A DNA stretch of 64,000 nt, from contig NZ_LR134386.1 of NCBI RefSeq assembly GCF_900637665.1, forward strand, positions 5,200,501 to 5,264,500, in the 5' to 3' direction. The notes under the pieces are model-generated. The model was not told the DNA's origin, searched no databases, and was given only the letters and a program-made list of their open reading frames with translations. Origin of the DNA: Chryseobacterium nakagawai. Its GTDB lineage: Bacteria > Bacteroidota > Bacteroidia > Flavobacteriales > Weeksellaceae. The position numbers were made by a program, and so were the translations under genes. Positions 42,972-51,646 of this stretch are shown here, one piece after another (the stretch's first letter is position 1; each line of letters begins with the position of its first letter).

Positions 42972-43147
42972 GAATATTTTACCCATTTGGGTTAAAAAGA
43001 AAGTTTCTAAGTTTTTTAAGGACGAAAAATTATCTATTTTAGCGAGGCAAAAAAATCTGGATAATGGCTGACAGCAATGATTCTATACTTGGGATCATTC
43101 CTTTCAGACAGGATAGAAGATATACAAAGAATGAGAAGACTGAATGA
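42972..43147 (+). pseudogene. Degraded duplicate of the tilS 3' end
   Basis: Conceptual translation gives FYPFG then KKKVSKFFKDEKLSILARQK in one frame. In another it gives KIWIMADSNDSILGIIPFRQ and continues DRRYTKNEKTE, stop. These match the TilS C-terminus (FYPIGF, KKKVSKFFRDEKLSVLSKEK, SWLLCDSRNHILGVIPLRQD). Frameshifts lie near 42990 and 43050, so no product is made. The copy is diverged in sequence and has its own stop, so it is probably the original end of tilS. It lies 28 bases upstream of dsbD. Confidence 0.85.
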
Positions 43148-43175
43148 AGTCTTAAAATTTTTAATGAAATGAACA

Positions 43176-45245
43176 ATGAAATTTAGAAATTGGTTTTTAT
43201 TAATTCTACTGTTTTTAGCAACAGGGATTAATGCGCAGATAAAAAATCCTGTAAAATTTAAATTCACCGTTAACGATCTGGGCAACAACCAGTATGAAGC
43301 GGTATTGAATGCTACCATGGAAAAAGGCTGGCATATTTATTCTAAAGATCTTCCTGAAGACACAGGGATTCCTACAGAATATAAAGTTTCGGGAAAGAAT
43401 ATTGAGCTGATCGGCAAGTTTACTGAAGTAGGTAAAAAACATGAAGAATTCTCTGAAGCTTTTGGAGGAACTATTGTTTTTTATTCTAACACTGCTGGAT
43501 TTAAGCAAAAATTCAAGCTGAAGGATCCTACTAAACCAGCTGATGTTACTTCTGAAATCACTTATCAGACTTGTGATGACAGAGTTTGCCTTGCTCCAAA
43601 CACTTTAGAATTCAATCAAAAAATAACACCAAAAGGAGTTACAGAGGAAGCTGTTACTAAAGAGACCGTGGTACCTTCAAAAGATTCTGTAAAAGCTGTT
43701 GAAACTGTTACTGAAAATCCAGCTAAAACGGAGATGACTATTACTGAAACTTCAACACTGGATCCTAAGCAGCTAAAAATTGAAACACTGGATTTCAAAA
43801 AACCATTAACAGATTGCGGAACTGCTGCTACAAAAGTAGATGAGAACTATTGGACCTATTTATTCTTAGGATTCATTGGAGGGCTAATTGCTTTACTAAC
43901 ACCATGTGTATTCCCGATGATTCCTTTAACAGTTTCATTCTTTACGAAAGGAAATAAGGATAAAGCAAAAGGTAAAAGAGATGCTTTGATCTATGGATTT
44001 TTCATTCTTCTTATTTTCGTTTTATTGAGTATTCCTTTCCATATTATCGACGGGATTGCAGGAAATATCTTCAATGAGATTTCTACCAGTGTATGGCTTA
44101 ATATTGCCTTCTTTATTATATTTATCTTCTTTGCCGGAAGTTTCTTCGGGTATTATGATATTACATTGCCTAGTTCTATTGCCAACAAGTCTTCAAAAGC
44201 TGAGGAAGCTGGTGGGATCATCGGTATTTTCTTTATGGCATTAACGCTGGTAATTGTTTCTTTCTCTTGTACAGGACCTATTCTGGGAAGTTTATTAGGA
44301 AGTGCCGTAACAGGTTCTTCTAATGTTCCCATGTTATTAACATTTGCATTAGCTGGATTTGGATTAGCCTGGGCAATTATTTTCGGATTACTGGCTTTAT
44401 TCCCACAGGCATTACAAAGTCTTCCAAAATCAGGAGGATGGATGAATACTGTAAAAGTTGTTTTAGGTTTTGTTGAACTAGCCTTAGCTTTAAAATTCTT
44501 ATCAAAAGCAGACCTTGTATCTAAAACATTCTTCTTAAAAAGAGAACTTTTTATTGCGATCTGGATCATTATTGCTTTAGGATTGGCTTTATATCTATTC
44601 GGATTAATCAAGTTTCCGCATGATGATAAAAAACCTAAAATTTCAATCACTAGAAAAATATTAGGAGTATTAGGATTCGGCTTTGTGATCTACCTTATTC
44701 AGGGATTAATTCCATCTGACCGTCCAAAACTTCAATTATTAAGTGGGATTCTGCCTCCATTGAATGTAAGTTATTTCCACGATGAAAAAGATGGTATTCT
44801 AGGAATGCATCCTGAACACGATTTCTTTAAAGCAATAGAAGTTGCTAAAAAGGAAAACAAGCCTATCTTAATCGATTTCACGGGATATGGTTGTGAAAAC
44901 TGTAGAAAAATGGAAGAATTTGTATGGAGCGAGCCGGATATTTTACCGATCCTTCAAAATGATATTGTCTTAGCTTCTTTATATGTAGATGATAAAGAAG
45001 AGCTTCCTGAAGATCAAAAAACAAAGATTGATCTTGGGGACGGACAAATCAAAAAAGTTAAAACGATTGGGGACAGATGGAGCCTATTCCAACAGGTTAA
45101 CTTCAACAACAACTCTCAGCCTCATTATGTTTTAATTACTCCTGACGGAAAAGTAATCAACACTCCTGTTTCCGGATATATGCCAAAGGAAGACTTCAAG
45201 AAGTTCCTGGAATGCGGAGTTAATTACTTCAAGAAAAGCAAATAA
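43176..45245 (+). CDS. dsbD: Protein-disulfide reductase DsbD family
   Basis: The 689-residue protein has a signal peptide, an N-terminal DsbD-alpha-like domain with TYQTCDDRVCLAP (two Cys) and a Thr/Val-rich linker. A CcdA-type membrane domain of eight helices follows, with the redox Cys in LLTPCVFPMIP and SFSCTGPILG. The C-terminal thioredoxin domain has GYGCENCRKMEEF. It carries electrons from cytosolic thioredoxin to periplasmic partners. It lies directly after the tilS remnant and has a terminator. Confidence 0.95.
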   Translation: MKFRNWFLLILLFLATGINAQIKNPVKFKFTVNDLGNNQYEAVLNATMEKGWHIYSKDLPEDTGIPTEYKVSGKNIELIGKFTEVGKKHEEFSEAFGGTIVFYSNTAGFKQKFKLKDPTKPADVTSEITYQTCDDRVCLAPNTLEFNQKITPKGVTEEAVTKETVVPSKDSVKAVETVTENPAKTEMTITETSTLDPKQLKIETLDFKKPLTDCGTAATKVDENYWTYLFLGFIGGLIALLTPCVFPMIPLTVSFFTKGNKDKAKGKRDALIYGFFILLIFVLLSIPFHIIDGIAGNIFNEISTSVWLNIAFFIIFIFFAGSFFGYYDITLPSSIANKSSKAEEAGGIIGIFFMALTLVIVSFSCTGPILGSLLGSAVTGSSNVPMLLTFALAGFGLAWAIIFGLLALFPQALQSLPKSGGWMNTVKVVLGFVELALALKFLSKADLVSKTFFLKRELFIAIWIIIALGLALYLFGLIKFPHDDKKPKISITRKILGVLGFGFVIYLIQGLIPSDRPKLQLLSGILPPLNVSYFHDEKDGILGMHPEHDFFKAIEVAKKENKPILIDFTGYGCENCRKMEEFVWSEPDILPILQNDIVLASLYVDDKEELPEDQKTKIDLGDGQIKKVKTIGDRWSLFQQVNFNNNSQPHYVLITPDGKVINTPVSGYMPKEDFKKFLECGVNYFKKSK

Positions 45246-45265
45246 ATTATTTATATACAATTTTC

Positions 45266-45294
45266 AACTCACACTTTTCAGTGTGAGTTTTTTT
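45266..45294 (+). terminator. Terminator of dsbD
   Basis: A 9-bp stem (aactcacac / gtgtgagtt) with a 6-base loop is followed by T7. Confidence 0.9.
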
Positions 45295-45497
45295 ATTGCT
45301 AAACCCTCAATAAACCATTCGTCTTCAATAACATTAACGACAGTTTTTAACAAAACTTAATTCCAAATCAACAATAAAAATGAAAGATTATTAAATATTT
45401 TAAATTTTAGGTATGAACTTTGTATCCATTTTTCAAAATCACGATCGGATTTTCAACGTTTTCATCAAATACCGTTTAACATTTTAAAATATTAATT

Positions 45498-46013
45498 ATG
45501 GCTGAAGTAATCGCACAAGAAAAACAAGGCGGCAAGCAAAAAAAGAAATTCATAAAAATAGACATGACTCCCATGGTAGACCTCAACTTCTTACTATTGA
45601 TGTTTTTCATGTTTACCACAAACTTCACAAAACCGAATGTGATGGATCTTGGACTTCCCGCAAAAGGAAATCCACCAACCAGCCCTGTAGTGAATCAAAA
45701 AAACCAGGTCACATTTATTCTTGGAAAAGACAACAGAGTATTTTATCACCAAAGTAATGCAACAGATTTAAATGTTACTAACCTTAAAGAAACCAACTTC
45801 AACGGGGTAAATGTTTCAAAAATTATTTCTGAAGCCTACAAAAATGCTCCTAATCAGGAAAACTTCACAGTAATTATCAAGCCTACTGATGAAGCCAACT
45901 ACAAAAATTTTGTAGACATGCTGGATAATTTGGCTATTGCTAAAAAAGAACGTTATGGAGTAACAGATATCAAACCTTGGGAAACAAAGGTTTACAAAGA
46001 ATTAACTCAATAA
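45498..46013 (+). CDS. exbD: Orphan ExbD/TolR family protein
   Basis: The 171-residue protein has the helix DMTPMVDLNFLLLMFFMF and shares FTVIIKPTDE, YKNFVDML and YGVTDIKPWE with the operon ExbD at 26698-27264, so the two are paralogues. It has no ExbB or TonB gene next to it and is expressed alone between dsbD and an alpha/beta hydrolase. A dedicated terminator follows. It may substitute for the operon copy under other conditions. Confidence 0.93.
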   Translation: MAEVIAQEKQGGKQKKKFIKIDMTPMVDLNFLLLMFFMFTTNFTKPNVMDLGLPAKGNPPTSPVVNQKNQVTFILGKDNRVFYHQSNATDLNVTNLKETNFNGVNVSKIISEAYKNAPNQENFTVIIKPTDEANYKNFVDMLDNLAIAKKERYGVTDIKPWETKVYKELTQ

Positions 46014-46021
46014 AAAAGAAA

Positions 46022-46046
46022 GGGCATTTTTAAAATGCTCTTTTTT
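46022..46046 (+). terminator. Terminator of the orphan exbD
   Basis: GGGCATTTT pairs with AAAATGCTC (one G-T pair) and is followed by T6. Confidence 0.8.
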
Positions 46047-46121
46047 GTTTACATTTGAAAGGAAAACTAAACTACAGCCAACAAAATGCTGTACTATTTT
46101 AATCTATACAATTTTGGAATC

Positions 46122-46904
46122 ATGGTGAATTTTGAAAGAAAAGGAAATGGAAAAGAAACGTTAGTACTTCTTCACGGCTTTATGGAAAATCTATCCATTT
46201 GGAGTGATATGGAGCCTCACCTTTCTAAAGATTTCTCATTGTTAAAAATTGATCTTCCAGGCCATGGCAAATCTGAGATTCTGGGAGAAATTCACACTAT
46301 GGAATTGATGGCTGAGGAAGTAAAAAAAGTCTTGGATTACCAGAACCTGGAAAAAGTGCATCTATTGGGACATTCTATGGGCGGATATACCTCTTTGGCT
46401 TTTGCAGAAAAATATCCTGAAACATTGAAGAGCTTAACTCTTTTCTTCTCTACTTATTTTGCAGATGATGAAGAGAAGAAACAACAGCGTATCAAAAGCT
46501 ATAGAATCATTAAAGATGCTTTTCCCCATTATGTAAGAGCTGGAATTCCCAATCTATTCAACCCCAATGAAAGAGACATTCTCGAAGGTAAAATTGAGAT
46601 TGCATTGGAAACAGCACTTTCCACAAACAATATGGGAGCTCTTGCCTGCGTAAAAGGTATGGTAGAAAGAACGGATAAAAAACATATTATGCAAAATCTG
46701 GAAGCCAAAATTCTGGTTTTGGCCGGCAAACATGATAATGCTGTAAAAACAGATATTACGATCAAAAATCTTCCGGACAGAACGAATATCAAATCTTATA
46801 TATTAGACTGCGGTCACAACGGCCATTGGGAAAAAGCAGGCATCTGTGCCGAAATCATTAATACGGAACTTCTGCATAATCTGCCTAAAAAATTAGTATT
46901 GTAA
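46122..46904 (+). CDS. Alpha/beta hydrolase
   Basis: This 260-residue alpha/beta-hydrolase-fold enzyme has the oxyanion HGF in VLLHGFMENLSIW and the nucleophile elbow GHSMGGY. The acid lies near LVLAGKHDNAV and the catalytic His in CGHNGHWEKAG. The substrate is unknown. The ATG at 46122 is preferred to one at 46086, because the added residues (MLYYFNLYNFGI) are not part of the fold. It is followed after 4 bases by a lipoprotein gene. Confidence 0.9.
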   Translation: MVNFERKGNGKETLVLLHGFMENLSIWSDMEPHLSKDFSLLKIDLPGHGKSEILGEIHTMELMAEEVKKVLDYQNLEKVHLLGHSMGGYTSLAFAEKYPETLKSLTLFFSTYFADDEEKKQQRIKSYRIIKDAFPHYVRAGIPNLFNPNERDILEGKIEIALETALSTNNMGALACVKGMVERTDKKHIMQNLEAKILVLAGKHDNAVKTDITIKNLPDRTNIKSYILDCGHNGHWEKAGICAEIINTELLHNLPKKLVL

Positions 46905-46908
46905 AACC

Positions 46909-47718
46909 ATGAAAATTGCTATTACGACCCTCCTTCTGCTTTCATTTTTAAGCTGTAAAAAGGATAACCCGTCTACTTCTAGTATTCTAAATGATACAGT
47001 TCAGGTATCATCTCCAAAAACTGATACCGTAACAGCCATTCAGCCTAAGCAGGAAGTATTTAATTTTGGAACGGAACTATGTGACAATAAAGGATATTTC
47101 GACAGCAGTAAATACTCCAGAAAAGAACTTGAAGATACTTACAAACTTTGGTTTGAACTGAGCGGATCTCTATTAGACACTCCTTTTGTTCACAATCTTA
47201 AAGATCTTAATCATATAAGGAATAACAAAGACCAGGTTCTGGCAAAACTGGATAAAGATTTTGCGGAAAGAAAAGCACAAATCATGAATCTGAAAGTCAT
47301 CAATACCCCTTATTGGCAGAATGTTAAAAATAAGAGTCTTGAAGAGCTTGTTCAAACGTATGAAATGGAAAAAATTCAGATTATCGCTTACTCTGATCCT
47401 TCCATCCTTCTTAAAAACAATAGCTGCTCCAATTTTTCTAAAGCATTGAATTCAACCGATGAACAAAGGTTTGCGGAATGGAAACAACTTCGTGAAGAAA
47501 TGAGCAAAAGAAATAGTGACCCACAACGTATTATGAATCAGTTCAACGAACAACTTAACTCATCAGATAAAAGAGATTATGCTCTCATTGACCTGATTAC
47601 ATTTGGCTGGGGAAACTGTGCTAATGACAAAATACAAAGAGTTACTCGTGATGAAAAAATGAATAATGAATTCAATGCACTTTTCATTAAGATTGATTCT
47701 GAATGTGACGAGCCCTAA
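46909..47718 (+). CDS. Hypothetical lipoprotein
   Basis: The 269-residue product has a short signal peptide and lipobox LSFLSC. A Ser/Thr-rich spacer follows, and then a helical domain with an even Lys/Glu pattern (RKELEDTYKLWFELSGSLLD). Two Cys (NSCSNF, GNCAND) could pair. I recognise no family. It is tightly linked to the alpha/beta hydrolase. Confidence 0.7.
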   Translation: MKIAITTLLLLSFLSCKKDNPSTSSILNDTVQVSSPKTDTVTAIQPKQEVFNFGTELCDNKGYFDSSKYSRKELEDTYKLWFELSGSLLDTPFVHNLKDLNHIRNNKDQVLAKLDKDFAERKAQIMNLKVINTPYWQNVKNKSLEELVQTYEMEKIQIIAYSDPSILLKNNSCSNFSKALNSTDEQRFAEWKQLREEMSKRNSDPQRIMNQFNEQLNSSDKRDYALIDLITFGWGNCANDKIQRVTRDEKMNNEFNALFIKIDSECDEP

Positions 47719-47762
47719 ACATTGAGAAAAATCCTGTATATTAGTAAGGTATAATTTTCGAA

Positions 47763-48566
47763 ATGGGCTTATTCTCGTTCAAAAAAAAGACACTACCGAA
47801 ACCTCCGGTTATCGGACTTACACTTTCAGGCGGAGGAATGCGGGGAATTGCCCATATCGCTGTTTTAAAAGCACTGGAAGAATACAACCTTAAACCTCAT
47901 ATTATTTCAGGTACCAGCGCAGGCTCTATCATAGCTGCCTTTTATTCATTTGGAAAAACACCGGATGAAATGATGGATATCGTAAGACAGACTTCTTTTT
48001 TTTCGCGATCTGCCCTGAAATTATCAAAAAACGGCATCTTTAGTTCCAACTTTATTTTAAAACTCTTCAAAGATTATTTTCCCGAAGACAACTTCAGCAT
48101 CCTGAAAATTCCCGTGTATGTTGCCACCACGGAAATGACCCATGGGATTGTTGATTTCTTTTCTGAAGGCGAACTTTTCACTCCACTTTTGGCTTCATCA
48201 AGCGTTCCCTTCATCCTGCCTCCGGTAAGAATGGGAGAAAAAATCTATGTAGATGGCGGCGTCCTTGACAACCTGCCTATTGAACCTATTATGGATAAGT
48301 GTGATTTCCTGATTGCTTCTCATGTCAATTCCATAAGTTTTGATGAATTAAATAAGATGAGCCTCATGAAAGAATTCGACCGTATTCTCCATTTAGCTAT
48401 CGCAAAATCAGTTTATTCTAAGGTAAAATACTGCAATATATTCCTCGACCCCCCGAAAATGACAAAATACAGCCTTTTCAACAAGAAATATATGGATGAA
48501 ATGTTTCAGCAGGTATACGAATATACCTGTATAGAACTTGAGGAAAAAGGATACACTAAAATTTGA
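47763..48566 (+). CDS. Patatin-like phospholipase
   Basis: This 267-residue serine hydrolase has the glycine-rich oxyanion loop GLTLSGGGMRGIAH, the nucleophile GTSAGS and the catalytic Asp in VDGGVLDNLP, which completes the Ser-Asp dyad. No signal peptide is present, so it probably acts on the cytosolic membrane face. It could be co-transcribed with the preceding lipoprotein gene (44-base gap). Confidence 0.93.
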   Translation: MGLFSFKKKTLPKPPVIGLTLSGGGMRGIAHIAVLKALEEYNLKPHIISGTSAGSIIAAFYSFGKTPDEMMDIVRQTSFFSRSALKLSKNGIFSSNFILKLFKDYFPEDNFSILKIPVYVATTEMTHGIVDFFSEGELFTPLLASSSVPFILPPVRMGEKIYVDGGVLDNLPIEPIMDKCDFLIASHVNSISFDELNKMSLMKEFDRILHLAIAKSVYSKVKYCNIFLDPPKMTKYSLFNKKYMDEMFQQVYEYTCIELEEKGYTKI

Positions 48567-48632
48567 GGATGTAAACTCTAAAGAGTTCGAGAGTATACCA
48601 AAATGGATTCATAACCTACTCTTTACTTCTTT

Positions 48633-49637
48633 CTACAAGTTCTCTTCGATCAGCCTTGCTTTGAAAATTTCTATAGTTCCCGGTAAAGAATCATTGGATT
48701 TACCTCCTGCAGCGTTGATGTGCCCCCCACCGCTAAAATATTTTCTGGAAAATTGATTGACATCCACATCATCTTTACTTCTGAATGAGATCTTGATAAA
48801 ATCTTCATATAGATCTTCCATAAAGAAGGCAGACATTTTTACTCCCGCAATACTTAATCCGTAATTTACGAAACCTTCTGTATCTCCTTTCTGGAAACCA
48901 AATTCTTTAAGCTCGTTTCTTGTAAGGCTTAGGATAGCTACTGTGCCATTATTAACCACTTCAATTCTTCCTAAAACCAAAGCAAGCAAATGAAGACGGG
49001 AAACAGTATTGGTATCCCAGGTATTGGAAGTAATCATCGCCGGATCTGCTCCTCTTTCAATTAAGTTAGCGATGATTCTATGTGTAGTAGCACTGGTTGA
49101 ACGAAAACGGAAACCTCCAGTATCCGTCATAATTCCTGTATACATACATTCTGCCATATCCTGATTCACCAATTTTTCATCATTCATCGCTTCGATGAAG
49201 TGATAAATCATTTGTGAAGTGGCAGGAATTACTGTATCTGAGTATACAAAATCAAACGGTTCAGGCTGTTGGTGGTGGTCAATAAGAATCTTCTTCCCTT
49301 GAGCTTTTACCAGCCAGTCCCCCAATAAGCCGATTCTTGAAGGAGAATTAAAATCAAGGCAGAAAATAACATCTGCTGCAGCAATCATATCAGCAGCCAG
49401 CTTTCTTTTGTATTCTGCAATGATTACTTTTTTAGCTTCCGGCATCCATTTCAGAAACTTTGGAAAATCATTGGGCACAATCACTTCAGCATAGATTCCT
49501 TTTGCCTTTAAATAATGTTTCAATCCCAGGCTGGAACCAATAGCATCACCATCCGGATTATAGTGAGTAAGAATAACTATTTTGTTTTCAGGTGTAAGTA
49601 ATGTATTGATCTCTAAAAGTTCTGCTGGTGTAAACAT
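48633..49637 (-). CDS. DHH family phosphoesterase (NrnA/oligoribonuclease type)
   Basis: The 334-residue protein has the DHH domain motifs: NPDGDAIGSSLGL (motif I), FCLDFNSPSRIG (II) and KILIDHHQQPEPFDF (III). The C-terminal DHHA1 has SGGGHINAAGG. NrnA-type members degrade nanoRNA and dephosphorylate pAp. A full promoter box lies 33 bases upstream. It is convergent with the patatin gene. Confidence 0.92.
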   Translation of the reverse strand: MFTPAELLEINTLLTPENKIVILTHYNPDGDAIGSSLGLKHYLKAKGIYAEVIVPNDFPKFLKWMPEAKKVIIAEYKRKLAADMIAAADVIFCLDFNSPSRIGLLGDWLVKAQGKKILIDHHQQPEPFDFVYSDTVIPATSQMIYHFIEAMNDEKLVNQDMAECMYTGIMTDTGGFRFRSTSATTHRIIANLIERGADPAMITSNTWDTNTVSRLHLLALVLGRIEVVNNGTVAILSLTRNELKEFGFQKGDTEGFVNYGLSIAGVKMSAFFMEDLYEDFIKISFRSKDDVDVNQFSRKYFSGGGHINAAGGKSNDSLPGTIEIFKARLIEENL

Positions 49638-49669
49638 CTGGTGTTTATTTTCGTTAAAATTTAAGTTTT

Positions 49670-49677
49670 CAAAGATA
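49670..49677 (-). promoter_or_regulatory. -7 promoter element for the DHH phosphoesterase gene
   Basis: TATCTTTG on the minus strand is a full TAnnTTTG match, 32 bases upstream of the ATG at 49637. Confidence 0.6.
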
Positions 49678-49797
49678 GAGCTTTTATATAAATCATTTAA
49701 ATATTATTTTTGCACGGAGAAATTCAGGTTTCCATAAGGGTTTATAAATATTTGAAGAAAAAACATTCCAGATAATTATAAAAAAAGATAATTAAAG

Positions 49798-49828
49798 TTT
49801 GTATCTTATAAAAATTTATATATCTTTG
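49798..49828 (+). promoter_or_regulatory. Promoter of rpmH
   Basis: TTTG at 49798-49801, a 19-base spacer and TATCTTTG at 49821-49828 form a full match to the Bacteroidetes consensus. The leader to the rpmH ATG would be about 38 bases. Confidence 0.88.
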
Positions 49829-49872
49829 CAACCTGAAAATTAATAGATTAATTACGATTTAAACATATAGTA

Positions 49873-50031
49873 ATGAGTAAAAGAACATTCCAGCCATCAG
49901 AAAGAAAAAGAAGAAACAAACACGGTTTCAGAGAAAGAATGTCTACGCCAAATGGAAGAAGAGTTTTGGCTGCGAGAAGAGCTAAAGGCAGAAAGAGTTT
50001 AACGATTAGTGCTGCACGCGCTAAGAGATAA
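49873..50031 (+). CDS. rpmH: 50S ribosomal protein L34
   Basis: The 52-residue, very basic protein reads [20 protein letters not shown] and continues to RAKR. The KRTFQPS start and [15 protein letters not shown] segment identify bL34 of the large subunit. It is below common gene-length cutoffs. It has a consensus promoter and a terminator. The usual rnpA neighbour is not adjacent. Confidence 0.97.
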   Translation: MSKRTFQPSERKRRNKHGFRERMSTPNGRRVLAARRAKGRKSLTISAARAKR

Positions 50032-50050
50032 TCTTTTTATTATCATATAC

Positions 50051-50087
50051 AAAAAATGCTTGAAAAGTTCTTTTTCAGGCATTTTTT
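50051..50087 (+). terminator. Terminator of rpmH
   Basis: AAAAAATGCTTGAAAA pairs with TTTTTCAGGCATTTTTT with slight imperfection and ends in T6. It begins 20 bases after the stop. Confidence 0.85.
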
Positions 50088-50185
50088 GTTGTTAAAATTT
50101 ATTAAAATTAGAGTCAAATAGACTTCTTTTTTTTATTTTTAAAGATTGAAAATTTTTTGTTAGAAATAGCCTTTAAAATTAAATT

Positions 50186-50896
50186 ATGCCACATACAAAT
50201 ATCTCCGGAGACAATATTATAAGTTTACAACATGCAAAAATTGCGCAAAAAAACTTTACTGTTCTTTCTGATGTAAATCTTAACATTAAAAAAGGTAGAT
50301 TCTGCTATCTTATTGGAAAAACAGGTTCCGGAAAAAGTTCTCTTCTGAAAACGCTTTATGGGCATATTCCATTAGCATCAGGACATGGATCTGTGGTAGG
50401 CTTTGAACTGGCTAAACTAAAACCGTCTGATATTCCTAACCTAAGAAGAAAATTAGGAATTGTATTTCAGGATTTCCAATTACTTTCCGACAGAACCGTT
50501 GAAAAGAATCTGAAATTCGTTTTGGAAGCTACAGGATGGAATGATAAAACAAAAATAGAAGACAGAATCAATGAAGTACTAGGCAGTGTGAACATGAAAA
50601 GCAAAAAGCATAAAATGCCACACGAACTTTCTGGAGGTGAACAACAGCGTATTGCAATCGCAAGAGCCTTGCTTAACCATCCGGATCTTATCTTAGCAGA
50701 TGAACCAACAGGAAATCTTGACCCTGAAACTTCCAACGAAATCATGACTTTACTTAAGCAGGTTGCCCTTGAAAACGGAGCCGCTGTAGTAATGGCAACA
50801 CACGATTACCATATGATTCAGAACTTCCCTGGTGAAGCGATCAGATGTGAAGATGGAAAAGTATCCGTATTGGATACTGCAGAACTATTCGAATAA
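50186..50896 (+). CDS. ftsE: ABC transporter ATPase, FtsE-like
   Basis: The 236-residue ATPase has Walker [12 protein letters not shown], signature [13 protein letters not shown] and Walker [15 protein letters not shown]. The order and length fit FtsE, the cytosolic ATPase that, with FtsX, controls septal peptidoglycan hydrolases. No ftsX gene lies nearby, so the symbol is by similarity; a lipoprotein-exporting LolD-type ATPase is the alternative. Confidence 0.8.
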   Translation: MPHTNISGDNIISLQHAKIAQKNFTVLSDVNLNIKKGRFCYLIGKTGSGKSSLLKTLYGHIPLASGHGSVVGFELAKLKPSDIPNLRRKLGIVFQDFQLLSDRTVEKNLKFVLEATGWNDKTKIEDRINEVLGSVNMKSKKHKMPHELSGGEQQRIAIARALLNHPDLILADEPTGNLDPETSNEIMTLLKQVALENGAAVVMATHDYHMIQNFPGEAIRCEDGKVSVLDTAELFE

Positions 50897-50941
50897 GAAT
50901 AAAAGACTTAGAAACTAATTACAAAATACAGTTTTTATTTT

Positions 50942-51646
50942 CTAATTTCCAGCCTCTTTAAAAACATGAAACTCCTTAGTGAGTTCAAGATATTGGTCCG
51001 AGTATTTTCTCGGACTTTTTTCTATAATAAATTCAGATTCCAAAAAGTTTTTTTCCTTGGAAGAAAATTCCAGAACCAATCTTTTTGCTTTTGAATTCTC
51101 TATACCTTTGATATTAACTCTTCTAATCAGAAACAGGTTATTTTCTTCAGCAATTGAAATAAAGGCCTCTCCGGCCTCAATAGGAATAACCACCGAAAGA
51201 AGTCCATATTCAGATAAAATTGGAGCAGATTGAGCGACAAGCTGTCTGAAATTCAACTCTACCGTCTGGCGTGCAATTTTATCTTTATCAGATCCTGATT
51301 CTTCAAAATAAGGTGGATTTGAAACGATCAGATCAAACTGTTCTTCAGTCTCAAAAGTTTTAAAATCCTGATGAATGTTTTTCAGCCTTGTATGAAAAGG
51401 GGAATTTTCAAAATTAAGTTTCGTCAATGTAACAGCCTCCTCATTAATATCCAGTCCTAAAAAGTCAGCCTGTGAATTTCTTTGAGCTAACATCAATGAG
51501 ATCAATCCTGTTCCTGTTCCGACTTCTAAAACATGGAAAGCAGACTCCACATCTGCCAGCGCTCCAAGCAAAACACCATCTGTTCCTACCCGAAAGACGT
51601 CTTTAGACTGCTGAATTTCAAACTGTTTAAATGTAAAAGGCTTCAC
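50942..51646 (-). CDS. trmN6: tRNA1(Val) adenine(37)-N6-methyltransferase
   Basis: The 234-residue N6-adenine methyltransferase has motif I VLEVGTGTGLISLMLAQ and the catalytic NPPY in LIVSNPPYFEE. The N-terminal FTFKQFEIQQSKDVFRVGTD is typical of the YfiC family, which methylates A37 of tRNA-Val. The start is GTG at 51646, whose first base is the last base of the histidine kinase stop (TAGTG); no in-frame ATG lies nearby. It is translationally coupled to the kinase. Confidence 0.88.
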   Translation of the reverse strand: MKPFTFKQFEIQQSKDVFRVGTDGVLLGALADVESAFHVLEVGTGTGLISLMLAQRNSQADFLGLDINEEAVTLTKLNFENSPFHTRLKNIHQDFKTFETEEQFDLIVSNPPYFEESGSDKDKIARQTVELNFRQLVAQSAPILSEYGLLSVVIPIEAGEAFISIAEENNLFLIRRVNIKGIENSKAKRLVLEFSSKEKNFLESEFIIEKSPRKYSDQYLELTKEFHVFKEAGN

